Assembly (NCBI GenBank): GCA_027625915.1
Contig: JANTQA010000075.1
Coordinates: forward strand, 1,922,001-1,986,000
Direction: 5' to 3'
Source: Anaeramoeba flamelloides
Lineage: Eukaryota > Metamonada > Anaeramoebidae
Length of the DNA stretch: 64,000 bases
The notes under the pieces: generated by a model
What the model saw: the letters and a program-made list of their open reading frames with translations, nothing else
Databases searched by the model: none
Told to the model about the DNA's origin: nothing
Part shown: piece by piece, positions 10,430 through 20,873 of the stretch
Layout of the letters: each line of letters starts with the position of its first letter
Position numbering within the stretch: the stretch's first letter is position 1
Position numbers and translations under genes: made by a program

Positions 10430-10608
10430 TATTTGGGGAACAATTTGTCTTATCTTCAATCAATGCAACTAGCTTATCAATTGAGTATTTACTTGGTAAG
10501 TTTTTAAGAAAAATTTTTTGTATTTTATCGTTGTTCATTGGTTACTAAGTGTAAAAAAAACCTTTTAAAATAAAAAAGATATTTTTTTAAGAAATGTAAA
10601 TAAAAAAT

Positions 10609-11115
10609 AAAAATAATAGAAATTATTAAATAAACTGATTTTAATAATAAAGTTCGTTTTTTATCCTCTTTAGTTTTGAAAAAGGATATTACCTAATCTT
10701 TTGAATTTCAATTAATTTAATAAATATTTGTAAATAAAATAAATGATCAATTTTTTTAGATCTTCAAGGATACAGTATTTGATTTATTTTTCTTCTATTT
10801 TGAAATTAAGATTGGAAGTTTCAAGGTTATTAGAACATACTAACTCTCAGAAATTAGTAAAAGTTAGAATTTTTAAAAATAAGAAAATTTTTGTTTAATT
10901 TCTCGTTTTCTTTCTTAATCTCGAAAACCCAACTAAAAAGGATCAGATCTTTTGACTCGAAAAAATTAATTGGGGATAATAAACTTTTTTAAAAATGATC
11001 ACTCATTTCTCAAAAGTTATCAAAAAGTTTGGTTATCGGATTTAATAGTATTCATTGTGTAAATAATTACTCTATAACCTTTGGGGAAAAAAATAAACAA
11101 GAGTAACTATTCCCT
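10609..11115 (+). repeat. Dispersed repeat D, copy 1, right part
   Basis: This continues repeat D on the other side of the LINE and matches 61,430-61,935. Landmarks are TAGATCTTCAAGGATACA followed by ATTTGATTTATTTTTC, and ATAATTACTCTAT followed by ACCTTTGGG. Together with 2,440-3,159 it forms one copy interrupted by the LINE. Confidence 0.75.
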
Positions 11116-11169
11116 TAATAAGAATTTAGTTTTGGGATCAAAAAACGAAATCGGAAAAATTTTTTATTT

Positions 11170-11600
11170 CGATTTTTAATTGGATACTTTACAAGAAACT
11201 GAAAAAAGTCAAATCAACTCAAAGAAAAAATAAAGTAACTTTAAACAATAATTCATGAGATTATTTCCAATCAAATTAACAAAAAAAATTTCTAGTCTCT
11301 TAACCTAACCGAAATCGTTTGTGTAATTTTGGAGATCTCAAAAATAATCATTTTTTTAATAAATTTTCAATAAGAGATCAATCAAATAAAAAACCCATTC
11401 CTAAAAGAAAGTATTTAAAAAAAATTGTTATTGTGTTGAGACATCATTTTGTCTTTAATCATTTATTTATTCTTTAATTAATTGATCTTATTTTTAGTTT
11501 TCTGGTTTTGGTAATTCTATAAAGGTTGAACTTTTTTTTTTCTATTTCACTTTTTTTTTCCCAAATGGTAAATATCATTCTCTGAAACAATACATTTTAT
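11170..11600 (+). repeat. Dispersed MITE family R1, copy A (degenerate)
   Basis: It matches 33,084-33,460 and 40,200-40,560. Shared stretches include TTTGGAGATC(T/G)CAAAAATA, GATCAATCAAA, AAAACCCAT, TTGTTATTGTG and a TTTCACTTTTTTT end. The left terminal arm seen in copy B is not recognisable here. Confidence 0.6.
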
Positions 11601-12233
11601 GAGAGAAGAAGTGAAAATTGTCTTCCCATATCTATAATGAGCTGATCTTGTAGCTATCAAATAATTGTATTGGATAGACAAGTTCTTTGAAGATTCGAAC
11701 ACAGAAGATAATTTATTATTGTTTTGGTTTTGGTTGTTTGGGTTGGGGGATGTTGTGATCTGATAATTTATTTCATCTTTTGAACACTTTTATTTTTTTT
11801 TTATTAATTTAAGAGATCTGTTTTGTTTACTTTTGGAGATCGACCCTGATTGAACAAAAAAAAACTTGTATTTATGAATAGTGTGTGTAATTTTCTCGAA
11901 ATTAAACAATATTAATAAATCTCTTTTCATTGAACAATAAGAAAAAAAAAAAACTAAAGAAAAAAAGAACCAAAAAATAATTGATTCAAATTACGTAATT
12001 AATTTAAATAGATTTCTTTATTCTTCAAAATTATCAGGTTGGAGGATCTTTCAAAAGCTTATAGAAACACAAATTAGGCATGTGTATAAGTGTTTGTAAA
12101 TTGTTCTTCCCACTTAACCAACTTGAAAAAGTTTATAAATCTTAAAAAGTTTTTTATTTTTTCTTTTTTGTAACTTTTCGGACAACATTTGCTTAAAAAA
12201 AAAAGCACACAAAAAAATAAAACCAAAACAAGA
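11601..12233. other. Noc2 upstream region
   Basis: AT-rich, with no open frame of note. It probably contains the Noc2 promoter and 5' UTR. No specific motif identified. Confidence 0.4.
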
Positions 12234-14135
12234 ATGAAAAGAAACATTGCCTCAAGTCTTTATGAAAATGAATTAAGTGACCAATTTGAAGAAACCTTTT
12301 CTTCATTAAAACATTTAAAATCGTCCAACAATGAACTTTATCAATTAATTAACAAATATGGGTTAAGGATTGCAAAAGAAAAGCAAACCCCATTAACTGC
12401 AAAAGAACAGTCCATCTTAATTGGCGAAAACAGTTCTTTAAAGAAATTGAACAACAAAAAAGATGAGGAAACCCAAGAAGAAGAAGAAGAGTACACAACT
12501 ACACTTTTGTTAAAGGATCTCCCATTACTGAAGGAACAATTAAAAAGTGAATTAAGTCGTGAAGAATTAATACCAATTTTGGAAATCTATCACTCAGCTT
12601 GTCTTTGCTCTTCAGTAATGAGAAACAGGAGCAACAATAGTGCCAGTGTGAAATACGAATTCAAAGGAGGAATCAAAACAGCAAGGCCTTATAGGAACTA
12701 TTTGATCAACGCCATTTCAAAGCAATTCGACCGGATCCTTGCTGTTGATTGTGAGAGGTGGACAAAATATGAAGAAAAAACCGATTACAAATCATTAAAG
12801 ATCAAAAAGCTAACAAAAGAAAATAAATTACTAGTAATGCCTTACGCCTCAAGTGTCCTATTTTTATTAAACTCGTGCACTGATGCCGAAGAATTAAATG
12901 AACTTTTGAAAACAATTCATAACACAATTTTGCTCTATTTTGGTTATTCAAAAACGACAATACAACTGCTAACACGAATTGTCTCAACAAGGCTAACCCT
13001 AAACAACCAAACGCTCCATACAACGAATAACAAAAAAATATGCTATATGATTCTAAGAAAAATGTCAATCAAATACCCCTTACCCTATCTCGACGATTGT
13101 GTCGAACAAGTATTTAAAGACTTTTGTGGAAGATCAGAATGTAGTTATGAGCCAACAGATAGTGGCCGATTATTTTATTACGATTGCATTCTTGATCTCT
13201 TTGACTTAGATCAACAGGCGTCCTTCCATTGGATTTATTTAATTATTTTCTCACTCCAAATTCGCATACAAGCCATTGAAAAGCTGTGTGATCGGATCAA
13301 CGATTTTGAAAATCTGGACATGGACGATCTTGCTGGGCTTATATGCACGAAAGACAATTACAACAAATTGGGCCTGGTTATCAAATTTATTTGCGAAAAT
13401 CCTTACGATTCAAAGAATTTAATACCGGCTACAGTCAGAACCTTACTCTCCTTTGTACATATCACCAGCTCGAAGACCTTTCTCCCTTTCAAATTAAGAT
13501 TACTTCAATTGTCATTAATCATCTCTCAAGATTTAAGAATTTACATCCCAGTTTTAACCCATTTATGCTCAATTCTTGGCATTCGAGAAATCCTCAGCGG
13601 GCCAAATCAAAAGAAAATGTATTTTGAGGATTTTTCTTTTGAAAAGAATTTGAAATGTGAAAATATGGATTATTTAAATTATAATTATCTGGAATCAGTC
13701 TTTGTGACCACTTTTTATTTTATTTATCAATTCCTTGAATTGAATTCTTATGAAATCGCCTTTATCGAAATATCTGCCCCCGCACTTACCATTTTGAATA
13801 AATTTGTTAAAGAATGCACAATCGTTAGATGGATACAGATGGTGAACCCTCTTTTAGAAAAAATTAAAGCAAATAATATGAAAATACAAAAGCTTCGTTT
13901 ATCAATAAAATTCCCTCCATCAGATCTTAGGCAAGCAGATCTATTTCTATCACAAGAAAAAATGTCCAAAAAAGGAATATTATCGACGAATTTTAATAAA
14001 ATTAAAAAAAATTTTATTTTATTCAAACCCTTGCCATTAAATAAAAATAATAAGAAAAATAATAAGAAAAAAACTAATTTCAAAAAAAGAAGAAAAAATT
14101 TTCAAAATAAAAAAAGCCAGAAAAAAAAGAATTAA
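12234..14135 (+). CDS. NOC2: Nucleolar complex protein 2 (Noc2), ribosome biogenesis
   Basis: Single-exon frame. I place the start at the first ATG (12,234, MKRNIASSLYENEL); the open frame extends upstream only through a TTG at 12,189. The product is about 633 aa. The C-terminal half is Noc2-like: YLNYNYLESVFVTTFYFIYQFL, IEISAPALTILNKFVKECTI, then RWIQMVNPLLEKIKANNMKI, the family's signature helical block. The N-terminal part has the acidic stretch and the FYKFL-like LYQLINKYG segment. Noc2 works in the nucleolus with Noc1 and Noc3 to mature and export pre-60S particles. The tail is very Lys/Asn-rich (last about 45 residues), consistent with nucleolar targeting. Length is slightly below the 700-750 aa of animal proteins. 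No introns seen. Confidence 0.85.
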   Translation: MKRNIASSLYENELSDQFEETFSSLKHLKSSNNELYQLINKYGLRIAKEKQTPLTAKEQSILIGENSSLKKLNNKKDEETQEEEEEYTTTLLLKDLPLLKEQLKSELSREELIPILEIYHSACLCSSVMRNRSNNSASVKYEFKGGIKTARPYRNYLINAISKQFDRILAVDCERWTKYEEKTDYKSLKIKKLTKENKLLVMPYASSVLFLLNSCTDAEELNELLKTIHNTILLYFGYSKTTIQLLTRIVSTRLTLNNQTLHTTNNKKICYMILRKMSIKYPLPYLDDCVEQVFKDFCGRSECSYEPTDSGRLFYYDCILDLFDLDQQASFHWIYLIIFSLQIRIQAIEKLCDRINDFENLDMDDLAGLICTKDNYNKLGLVIKFICENPYDSKNLIPATVRTLLSFVHITSSKTFLPFKLRLLQLSLIISQDLRIYIPVLTHLCSILGIREILSGPNQKKMYFEDFSFEKNLKCENMDYLNYNYLESVFVTTFYFIYQFLELNSYEIAFIEISAPALTILNKFVKECTIVRWIQMVNPLLEKIKANNMKIQKLRLSIKFPPSDLRQADLFLSQEKMSKKGILSTNFNKIKKNFILFKPLPLNKNNKKNNKKKTNFKKRRKNFQNKKSQKKKN

Positions 14136-14593
14136 TATTTTTATTAATATTTTTTTTTTTTAAGATTTGAATATTGATCATTTTATCCATAATTCAAACC
14201 TTTTTTTTTTATTTTTTTTTTATTATATATATATATATATTATTTAGAATAAAATAGAAATTAATGAAAAAATTTTTTCTTTTCAATTATTATTTTAATT
14301 GATATTGCATTGTTTCTATTTGAAACAAAAAAAAGTTTATATCAATTATTTTTTTTTTTTTTATTTTGTTATTTTAATTTCAATAAAGTTAATTTGTATA
14401 AAACAATGTTAAAAAAAAAACAAAAAATTACTTTTTTCTTAAATTATTATATGGATAAATAATAAGACTCTTATGGATTTAAGCTGGACAAAACTATTTG
14501 AAATTCTGAAAAAAATAGATATAGGAATTGCAGTTTAATATTTATTATATAAACACCATTTCAAAAAAGTGTTTCATATGAAATAATAAATTG

Positions 14594-14632
<39 letters not shown>

Positions 14633-15094
14633 TTTTGTGTTCAATAACAACAAATAATTAAATTTGATTTATAATTCACTTTTATTTCATTCTGAATATA
14701 TAAAAAAAAATGATATTTTCAAAGTTAAAAAAAAATAAAAAAAAAAAAAAAAGTGAGTCAAAATTTTTGGAATGAGTATTACCAATTTTTTATTACTGAA
14801 TTTTCACTGGAAAAAAGTTTAACAAAAAGATTTTTTGCTGATAATTAAATTCATTTCCAAAGACATTGCAAAGTCTCAATTTTGTTGATGATTATTTGTC
14901 TTTTTGAAAATCATTTTTTTTTTTATGTGATCTTTCGAAAAAAAAAAACGAAAAAAAAAAAAAAAAAGAAAAAAAAAAGACAAAGAAAAATAAAAATAAA
15001 AGAAAAAAAAAAAAATTGATGAAAGAAAAAGAGAAATTGAGAAAATTAGAAAAAGTTGATTTATTAAAAAAAAGATTTGTATTTTATTATTTTT
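14136..15094. other. Gene-free AT-rich spacer with AT and A/G microsatellites
   Basis: It holds (AT)n runs at about 14,225-14,240 and 14,598-14,630 and A-rich purine tracts at 14,940-15,070. I see no gene. Confidence 0.5.
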
Positions 15095-15345
15095 ATTATT
15101 TAAGGGGGGGTATTAACCCCATTTGTTTACCCAAATAGCTAAATAAAAAATTAGGAATTTTATTAAAAACTCAAAAATAAGATTATTATACACTAAGGCT
15201 AATAAACGCATTGAATCTTTTTTTGTTATAATATTAGAAATATCATTATTTTTTATTATATTAGATATATTAATTTGTTTTTAATTCAGATATCCAGATT
15301 TTAAGATTATTTTCATCATATATGCAATTCCATAAAACGAAACAA
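15095..15345 (-). mobile_element. 5'-truncated LINE 3' end, same family as 3160-10608
   Basis: About 240 bp match 3,175-3,415: the GGGG..TTATTGACCCC-like 3' end, TTTAATTAAAGACTCAAAAATAA-like text, CACTAAGGCTAATAAA, and TTCAGATATCCAGATTTT. It covers only the last part of ORF2, after the CCHC. It ends abruptly at about 15,345, the usual outcome of incomplete reverse transcription. Confidence 0.85.
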
Positions 15346-17165
15346 TGTTTTTTTTGGTTAATCTTTTAAAATTATCAATTGTTTAGATGTTTTTGTAAAA
15401 AATTTAATATTTCAATTTATATTGAATTCCGTATTACTATTAAAAAAATTAAACTTTGACAACCAACTAAATTTTAAAAAAAAGATTATCTTTTATTGGG
15501 TATTGCAACATGATATTTTGGTTCTTATTTGATTGTTCCATAAATTTCATTGTATGCATTTTATTGTGGTTCAAAAAGATAATATTAACAATTACTTTTT
15601 TTAATTAAAATCAAAATATTTATATTAAGATTTTAACATTTTCTTTATCTTTTCAGGTTTTTATTCTACTTTTAAAGTTGGATACATCAAACTAGAAAAA
15701 TCATGATAATTTTTTTTTGAAAGTAGTATAATTTCATTACAGATATTTTTAACACATTATTATTTTTTAAACATTATAAATACTAAATTAATATGTTTAT
15801 TAAGGAACTTTTTGGATTTTATTTAATTACAGACTATTTTAAGTAATCATTCATAACAGAATAATAAATAATAATGTTTATATAACATATAAACAAATAT
15901 TTGAAACAAATAAATTTTTTAGTTATTTTACTGTGAGTTTGAAAAATATAGTCTATATATACAGAATTTACTTTTTAATTTTTTAATTTTTTGATTGATT
16001 GTAAATAATTAGGTGATGAAAAAACATAATTCAGTAAATGTAGAATATTTTTGATACTTTTTTTTTACAAAAGATTATGAATGAAAAAAAAAACTTCTTG
16101 GAAAAGACAAATAAAAGAACAAAAATTGATTATAAAAATGTATTTTTGAATATAGTGTTTTATTAGTAACAAAAAAGCATCTTGTTAAAATTTTTTCAAA
16201 GTTAAATTGTTGTAATAATAAATTGGTAATTCACTCATTTCACAAATTATGATTCACTTTTTTTAAAAATTTTTGTATCTATTCTAGAATCTTTTTTAAT
16301 ATATCAAGATTGTAATTATTTAGAATAATATAGAAGAGAAATATTAATAAGATTGAATCATTAGTTATTTTTGAATGGGAAAATTATTACTATACTAATT
16401 TGGTCAAATTTCAATAATAATCAAATTCTCATTTTTTTTTCAAAATAATTAATTCCATTGAAATATCTTGACAGTAAGGTTCAAAAATAATTTTTTCATG
16501 TATGTTAAAATATGTTAGAGTAGGTTAAAATATGTTGGGGTGGGTTATGATAGGCTTGGATGGTTTGAATGACATGTTAGGGAATTTTGGAGAGCATTTT
16601 TAAATAAAAAAAAATTAAGATACCAATTAGACTTATGTCACTTGTTTTAAAGGGAAATAATTTTCAATTAACTTTTTGTGTTTAGAATTGTTTTCCCAAC
16701 AAAAATTTTTAAAAATATATACTATTGATAATTTCAACATTTTTGATTTTCAAAAATTTAGTGATAAAATACTACTAATCACAAAATAATCTTTTTTTAT
16801 TTTTCCTCTGACAAAAGCATTAAAAACTTTTCTCCGATTAAAAAAATGAAGAAAATCTTCAAAAATCTAAAAAAATTCAATTTGACCAATTTTGAAATTT
16901 AATAATCAACCCTTCTTGAATAGTTGAGAATAGATATTTTTTTTAAAATTTTTGAAATATTGTTTATTTTAAAGCGTCGATCATAAACAAGTAGACAATG
17001 ATTTTTTTTTTTTAAATAAAGAGAAAAAAAATATTTTTTTTATTTGTGGATCAATAAGAGTAAAAGAGTATGTTTTTTTTTTTTTCAAAAGCAAATTAGA
17101 AATAGAAAAACAATATTTTGAATTAAAAAAAAAAAAACAACTAATAATAACAAAAAAATAATTAA
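15346..17165. other. Gene-free spacer downstream of the CH-domain gene
   Basis: Very AT-rich. Positions 16,497-16,565 have an irregular G-rich repeat with GTTA/GGTTA units. I found no gene or matched repeat in the rest. Confidence 0.45.
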
Positions 17166-19997
17166 TTAATTATCATTATCGTTACCATCTTCGTTTTGAG
17201 TGAAACGATAAATTGTTCTTAAAATGAACATTCTTTGAAAATTTGATTTTACAACAAAAACTAATTTAATTTCTCTTTTTTTATTTACAACTTGTAAAAC
17301 TCTCTCATTATTTTTATCGGGTATTATCATTAACCCTTGGTTTTGCGGGATAACATAGTTTTTATCACGTTGGCTGTATGTTCGGTAATAAATTAATTTT
17401 CTTTGAATTATTAAAAATCCAGATTCAAAAGAAACGATTCTAGGAGTTAACACGTGTATTAAAAAAATTGCCTGGCCATTGTTCCATACCCTTTGTTGAA
17501 GATCTATACCGTCTGTTAAACGATTTAAAGATTGCTTTTGGATTTGTGTTTCGGTTACAAGAAATTTCATTTCGGTTTTATTCGGCTGGATATATGGCGG
17601 CAATACGTCCAAATCTAACTTTAATTTTCTTTGATTCAAAATTTGATGCAGCATTGCGGAATCGGTCGTATTATATTTTTGGTTTTTCTTCTTCTTATTA
17701 TGATGCTTATTTTGGTTCTCCATCTGGTTCTGGTTCTGGTTCTTGCTGCCATGATTGGTTTCGTTTGTTAGCGGGTTTCGACCAATAATTGAATCTTTGC
17801 CCTGTGATTTTAAATATCTTAATAGCAGCAGCGTTAAGATTCTTTTCTGCTGTATCGTCTGTGTTTGGATCAATATTTTCTTTTCAATTTCGCTATGCTT
17901 TGTTTTGTTTTTTATTAAAAGCAAATTTTTCAAATTAACCTTTGATAAAAAAATAGTAATTTTATTATTTTCTTTCCATTTGCACTTCCAAACGGTGCCA
18001 ACTTCGCAAATATCGATTTTCAAACATCTTTTTGTAAAAAGCATTTTACCCTTTCTAAATAAGCCATTGCAAAAATTGTCAATAAAAATTTCATGATAAC
18101 TCACCCCAATCCTTGCCCATTTTTCACTGATTGTGTTTGCCTTTTCGATTTTTTTATTAAACCTGACAATTTTATGTTTCATTTCTTTGGTTGTTAATTG
18201 GCCCTTTAAACCCTTGCTTTTTAAAATATGCCCTGACGTGTGCATATCCAATTTTAAACATTTTTCCTTTCTTACATGTTTCCATTTATCAAATGTGTTA
18301 ATTAAAAAAAAGGATTCAGATTTGCCATTTATTTTTTTACCAGATGCAATTTTAATAGCAAACTTTTGGATTTTTTTTTCTTCAAAATATATATCTTTAT
18401 TGATTGGATACACTTTTGAAATATTCATTTCAAATAGTCTATTCAAACTGACATTTGTTTTATAATTAAACATATAAATGTGATTATTTTCTTTATCCAT
18501 CGATTTTTTTAGAAGGGTTTTCACTGTTGGGAAATCCAAATGTGTAATTTTACTTTGTTTTTTATTATTAAGAATTTTCTTGATCCTTCTCTTTTTTTTT
18601 TTCTTTTTCTTTTTCTTTTTCCTTTCCTTTTTCTTTTTTTTCGCATTTTTATTTATATATTCATTATTTTCCTTATCTGAAATCCCGGTGAGTTCGTTTT
18701 TTTCTTTCGAACCTTCACTTTCACTTCCACTTCCACTTCCACTTCTACTTCTACTTTCACTTTCACTTCCACTTTCGTTATTTATATTTTCACGTTCTTT
18801 TTTTTCACTATTTTCATTTTTCTCGTTATTTTCGCTTTCCTCGCTATCTTCAGAAAAATTCCCCAAACCTAAAAGATCTGTTTTAACTTGAACATTATTT
18901 TGAGACACTTTTGTCAATATTCTATGATCCTTTGAATCATAACTTGAAAGATCATTTGTAAAATTCTCTAATGCAGAGGATTGTGATTCACCAAGGTTTA
19001 TTTGTCGTCTTGAAATACGAGTCCGGTCATTAATTCTTGAAACCCTACTAATCGAAGAGCCAGAACTTGAATTTGAATCTGAGTCTTCTTTCTGAGCTTG
19101 GTCATTTTCAAGATCAAGTGCATGATATTTTTCAATTTGTAAATCTAATTTTTTTGATTGATCGTTTAATAAGAGATAATTGTTTTCTTTTTGTTTCCGC
19201 AATTTTTTGAGTTTTTTTAATGTTTTCTCTAACTCTTTTTCTTCTTGTTTTTTTTCGAGTGTCGAAAAATCAAATCCTTTTCGAGTAGAATTTGAATTTT
19301 TATTAGGGGACGAACTTGAATTTGGACTATTTTCGCTTAGTACCGAATCTGAACAATTATTAGAATTTGAATTTGAATTTGAAGTTGAAGTTGAAGTGGT
19401 GTCCTTTAATTCTTGGTAGAGCCCATTATTTACAACCAACGTTTGTTCCTTTGAAATCTCTTTTTGGCTTTTTGTAAATCGATTCAATATTTTGGGAAAA
19501 TTCTCAAGATCGTTGTTGGTTACAAACAAGGTTCTAATTTTTTTTTTTTTATTTATTTTTATTCCGTTGAGCAGAAAATGGTTGATTAAAAATTTGAGAG
19601 CACACATTAAACTGTTAACTGTTAAATTTGAGTCACTTAACATTAAAGAAATTTCAAACAAGGACTCTTCTTTCGCACCTAATTCTTGCAGAGAAGACAG
19701 GAAAAATGTTAAATTTTCTTTGGTTTGCTTTTCATTGCTATTTGTCAAACGGAATTCAATTTTCTTGGTTGGTGAAATCAAATTTAAAAGCTGTAGTGAG
19801 ATTAGAGAGTTACAATTAAACACTTGCTCCTTTGTTAATTTTGGTTCATTCAAAAATATTTGAACCCATTCGAGGACTTGTGATCCTTTTTTTAAAAATT
19901 TGCTTTCTCTTTTTGATTGCTGGTGTTGGTTTTGGATTTGCCGTAATCGTGTTTTTGAATCGCACCCCTCAAGAAAAGAAAAAACTACACCATTCAT
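17166..19997 (-). CDS. CH-domain protein with long low-complexity linker and possible PH-like C-terminus
   Basis: A single-exon 943-aa frame starting at ATG 19,997. Residues about 40-140 look like a calponin-homology domain: VLEWVQIFLN, NSLISLQLLNLISP (the LxxLxNxIxP core), ENLTFFLSSLQELGAKEESLFE, and VNSLMCALKFLINHF. Residues about 200-480 are low complexity: Ser/Thr-Asn, then SGSESESRSRSGSG-like Ser/Glu/Arg repeats, then a Lys/Arg block that may be a nuclear or lipid-binding signal. The last about 110 residues (SGFLIIQRKLIYYRTYSQRD, LMIIPDKNNERVLQV, IKLVFVVKSNFQRMFILRTI) have the strand-strand-final-helix look of a PH domain. CH domains bind actin or signalling partners; a membrane-to-actin adaptor is an inference. 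No specific orthologue recognised. Confidence 0.7.
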   Translation of the reverse strand: MNGVVFSFLEGCDSKTRLRQIQNQHQQSKRESKFLKKGSQVLEWVQIFLNEPKLTKEQVFNCNSLISLQLLNLISPTKKIEFRLTNSNEKQTKENLTFFLSSLQELGAKEESLFEISLMLSDSNLTVNSLMCALKFLINHFLLNGIKINKKKKIRTLFVTNNDLENFPKILNRFTKSQKEISKEQTLVVNNGLYQELKDTTSTSTSNSNSNSNNCSDSVLSENSPNSSSSPNKNSNSTRKGFDFSTLEKKQEEKELEKTLKKLKKLRKQKENNYLLLNDQSKKLDLQIEKYHALDLENDQAQKEDSDSNSSSGSSISRVSRINDRTRISRRQINLGESQSSALENFTNDLSSYDSKDHRILTKVSQNNVQVKTDLLGLGNFSEDSEESENNEKNENSEKKERENINNESGSESESRSRSGSGSGSESEGSKEKNELTGISDKENNEYINKNAKKKKKERKKKKKKKKKKRRIKKILNNKKQSKITHLDFPTVKTLLKKSMDKENNHIYMFNYKTNVSLNRLFEMNISKVYPINKDIYFEEKKIQKFAIKIASGKKINGKSESFFLINTFDKWKHVRKEKCLKLDMHTSGHILKSKGLKGQLTTKEMKHKIVRFNKKIEKANTISEKWARIGVSYHEIFIDNFCNGLFRKGKMLFTKRCLKIDICEVGTVWKCKWKENNKITIFLSKVNLKNLLLIKNKTKHSEIEKKILIQTQTIQQKRILTLLLLRYLKSQGKDSIIGRNPLTNETNHGSKNQNQNQMENQNKHHNKKKKNQKYNTTDSAMLHQILNQRKLKLDLDVLPPYIQPNKTEMKFLVTETQIQKQSLNRLTDGIDLQQRVWNNGQAIFLIHVLTPRIVSFESGFLIIQRKLIYYRTYSQRDKNYVIPQNQGLMIIPDKNNERVLQVVNKKREIKLVFVVKSNFQRMFILRTIYRFTQNEDGNDNDN

Positions 19998-20559
19998 AAT
20001 TACAAATTTTATTATTAATAAAGAGAGAAAATAGGTAAAAAGTGAGCGAAAATGAAAATTAATTTTTTTTTTATGACATTTTTTGATGGTACTTTTGGTT
20101 AATTTTACTTAAAGGATATATAAAGTTTTTCATAATTTTTCTTCTCTCAAAAAAAGATATCATTCTAGAAAGACTTGTTCATTTTTTCAATAACACTATT
20201 TTAAGGGATTGGTTTCAGAGAAGATTTTCCTATAATTAAAGTATGTTGTAATTGGGTGTAAATGATCTTTTATACGAGAGTTTTAAATAAGAATAAAATA
20301 TCTTTTATAAATATTATTGAACAAAAGAAATTATTACATTTTTTTTACAAAAGATTACAATTTGTGGTTTTGTAATTTTTTTTTTAAATTACTTTTCCCA
20401 ATCTAAGAAAAATATCAAAACAACATTGTTCCGGTCTGTAAAAACTATTATTTAGAACCCTAAAGGATTTTTGTATTTTTATTTAATTTCAAGATTTCAT
20501 CAGTATTGATAAAGTCAAATTAATATCTAACAATTTTGTTTCCTTCATTTTCCATTTGT

Positions 20560-20770
20560 TAATTTTTTTGAATCATTATTGAAGAATAAATTTTATTGCT
20601 TTGAAGGTTAGGATAATTTACTACATTTGTTGTGCCTCAAAATATTCTTTGTCAAGAACTTTTTCAAAAGAAAAAGATAGAATATTTACAGAAATCGGAA
20701 TATGGACACAAAATCAATTATAATTATTTTGGAATTTATCAATAATTAATAATAGAAATGTCTCAAAGAT
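20560..20770 (+). repeat. Dispersed repeat, pair with 31,850-32,060
   Basis: Diverged match in the same orientation to a block inside the large CDK1 intron. Shared words include CCTCAAAATATT, TCAAGAACT, AATTTATC and AATAGAAA. Confidence 0.5.
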
Positions 20771-20873
20771 CGATTATTTTCATTATTTATTTTATCATTG
20801 ATTAATGATAAAGAAAATAATGACTCTTTATCAAAATTTCTAAAAAAAAAATTTAGAAATTAGGCAAAGTGCC

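Larger units (their letters stand above)
8450..10541 (-). pseudogene. LINE ORF1, RNA-binding protein with several RRM-like domains, broken
   Basis: It starts at ATG 10,541 (MNNDKIQKIFLKNLPSKYS). RRM-like RNP2 signatures occur at least three times: KIFLKNLPSKYSIDKLV near 10,520-10,470, NTIFMHNIPYHANYYDLESL near 9,660-9,600, and NQIVIFNLPNNILKETLL near 9,220-9,170. Lys-rich linkers separate them, and a coiled-coil-like segment (FLEKRIINLENEIYKLKL) follows at about 8,940-8,880. RRM-containing ORF1 proteins of LINEs bind their own RNA to form the retrotransposition particle. The first RRM is cut in two by a MITE at 10,234-10,429. A second MITE interrupts the tail at 8,573-8,767. Several frame changes separate the blocks. 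Exact 3' end is uncertain. Confidence 0.7.
3160..10608 (-). mobile_element. Full-length but decayed LINE (APE endonuclease/RT type) with nested insertions
   Basis: The element lies on the minus strand, 5' end near 10,608 and 3' end near 3,160. It is flanked by a 13-bp direct repeat AAAAATAATAGAA (3147-3159 and 10609-10621). It encodes an RRM-bearing ORF1 (10,541 to about 8,450) and an ORF2 with an endonuclease SDH motif, reverse transcriptase motifs A, B and C (KCFDSIHHSLI, GVNQGDTLSPLLF, MFADDLILL) and a C-terminal CCHC. The 3' end is an A/T-rich TAATAATAAAA-type tail. Subtracting seven small MITEs and one 1.94 kb element leaves about 4.1 kb, normal for such a LINE. In-frame stops and shifts show it is no longer active. 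The homologous, uninterrupted target region is present at about 61.4 kb. Confidence 0.9.

Noticed and set aside
12802-13068. Minus-strand frame opposite Noc2
   Set aside because: Shadow of the Noc2 coding sequence; no protein features of its own.
17468-19863. Several plus-strand frames opposite the CH-domain gene
   Set aside because: Mirror translations of the minus-strand gene, rich in Phe/Leu from Lys/Glu codons.
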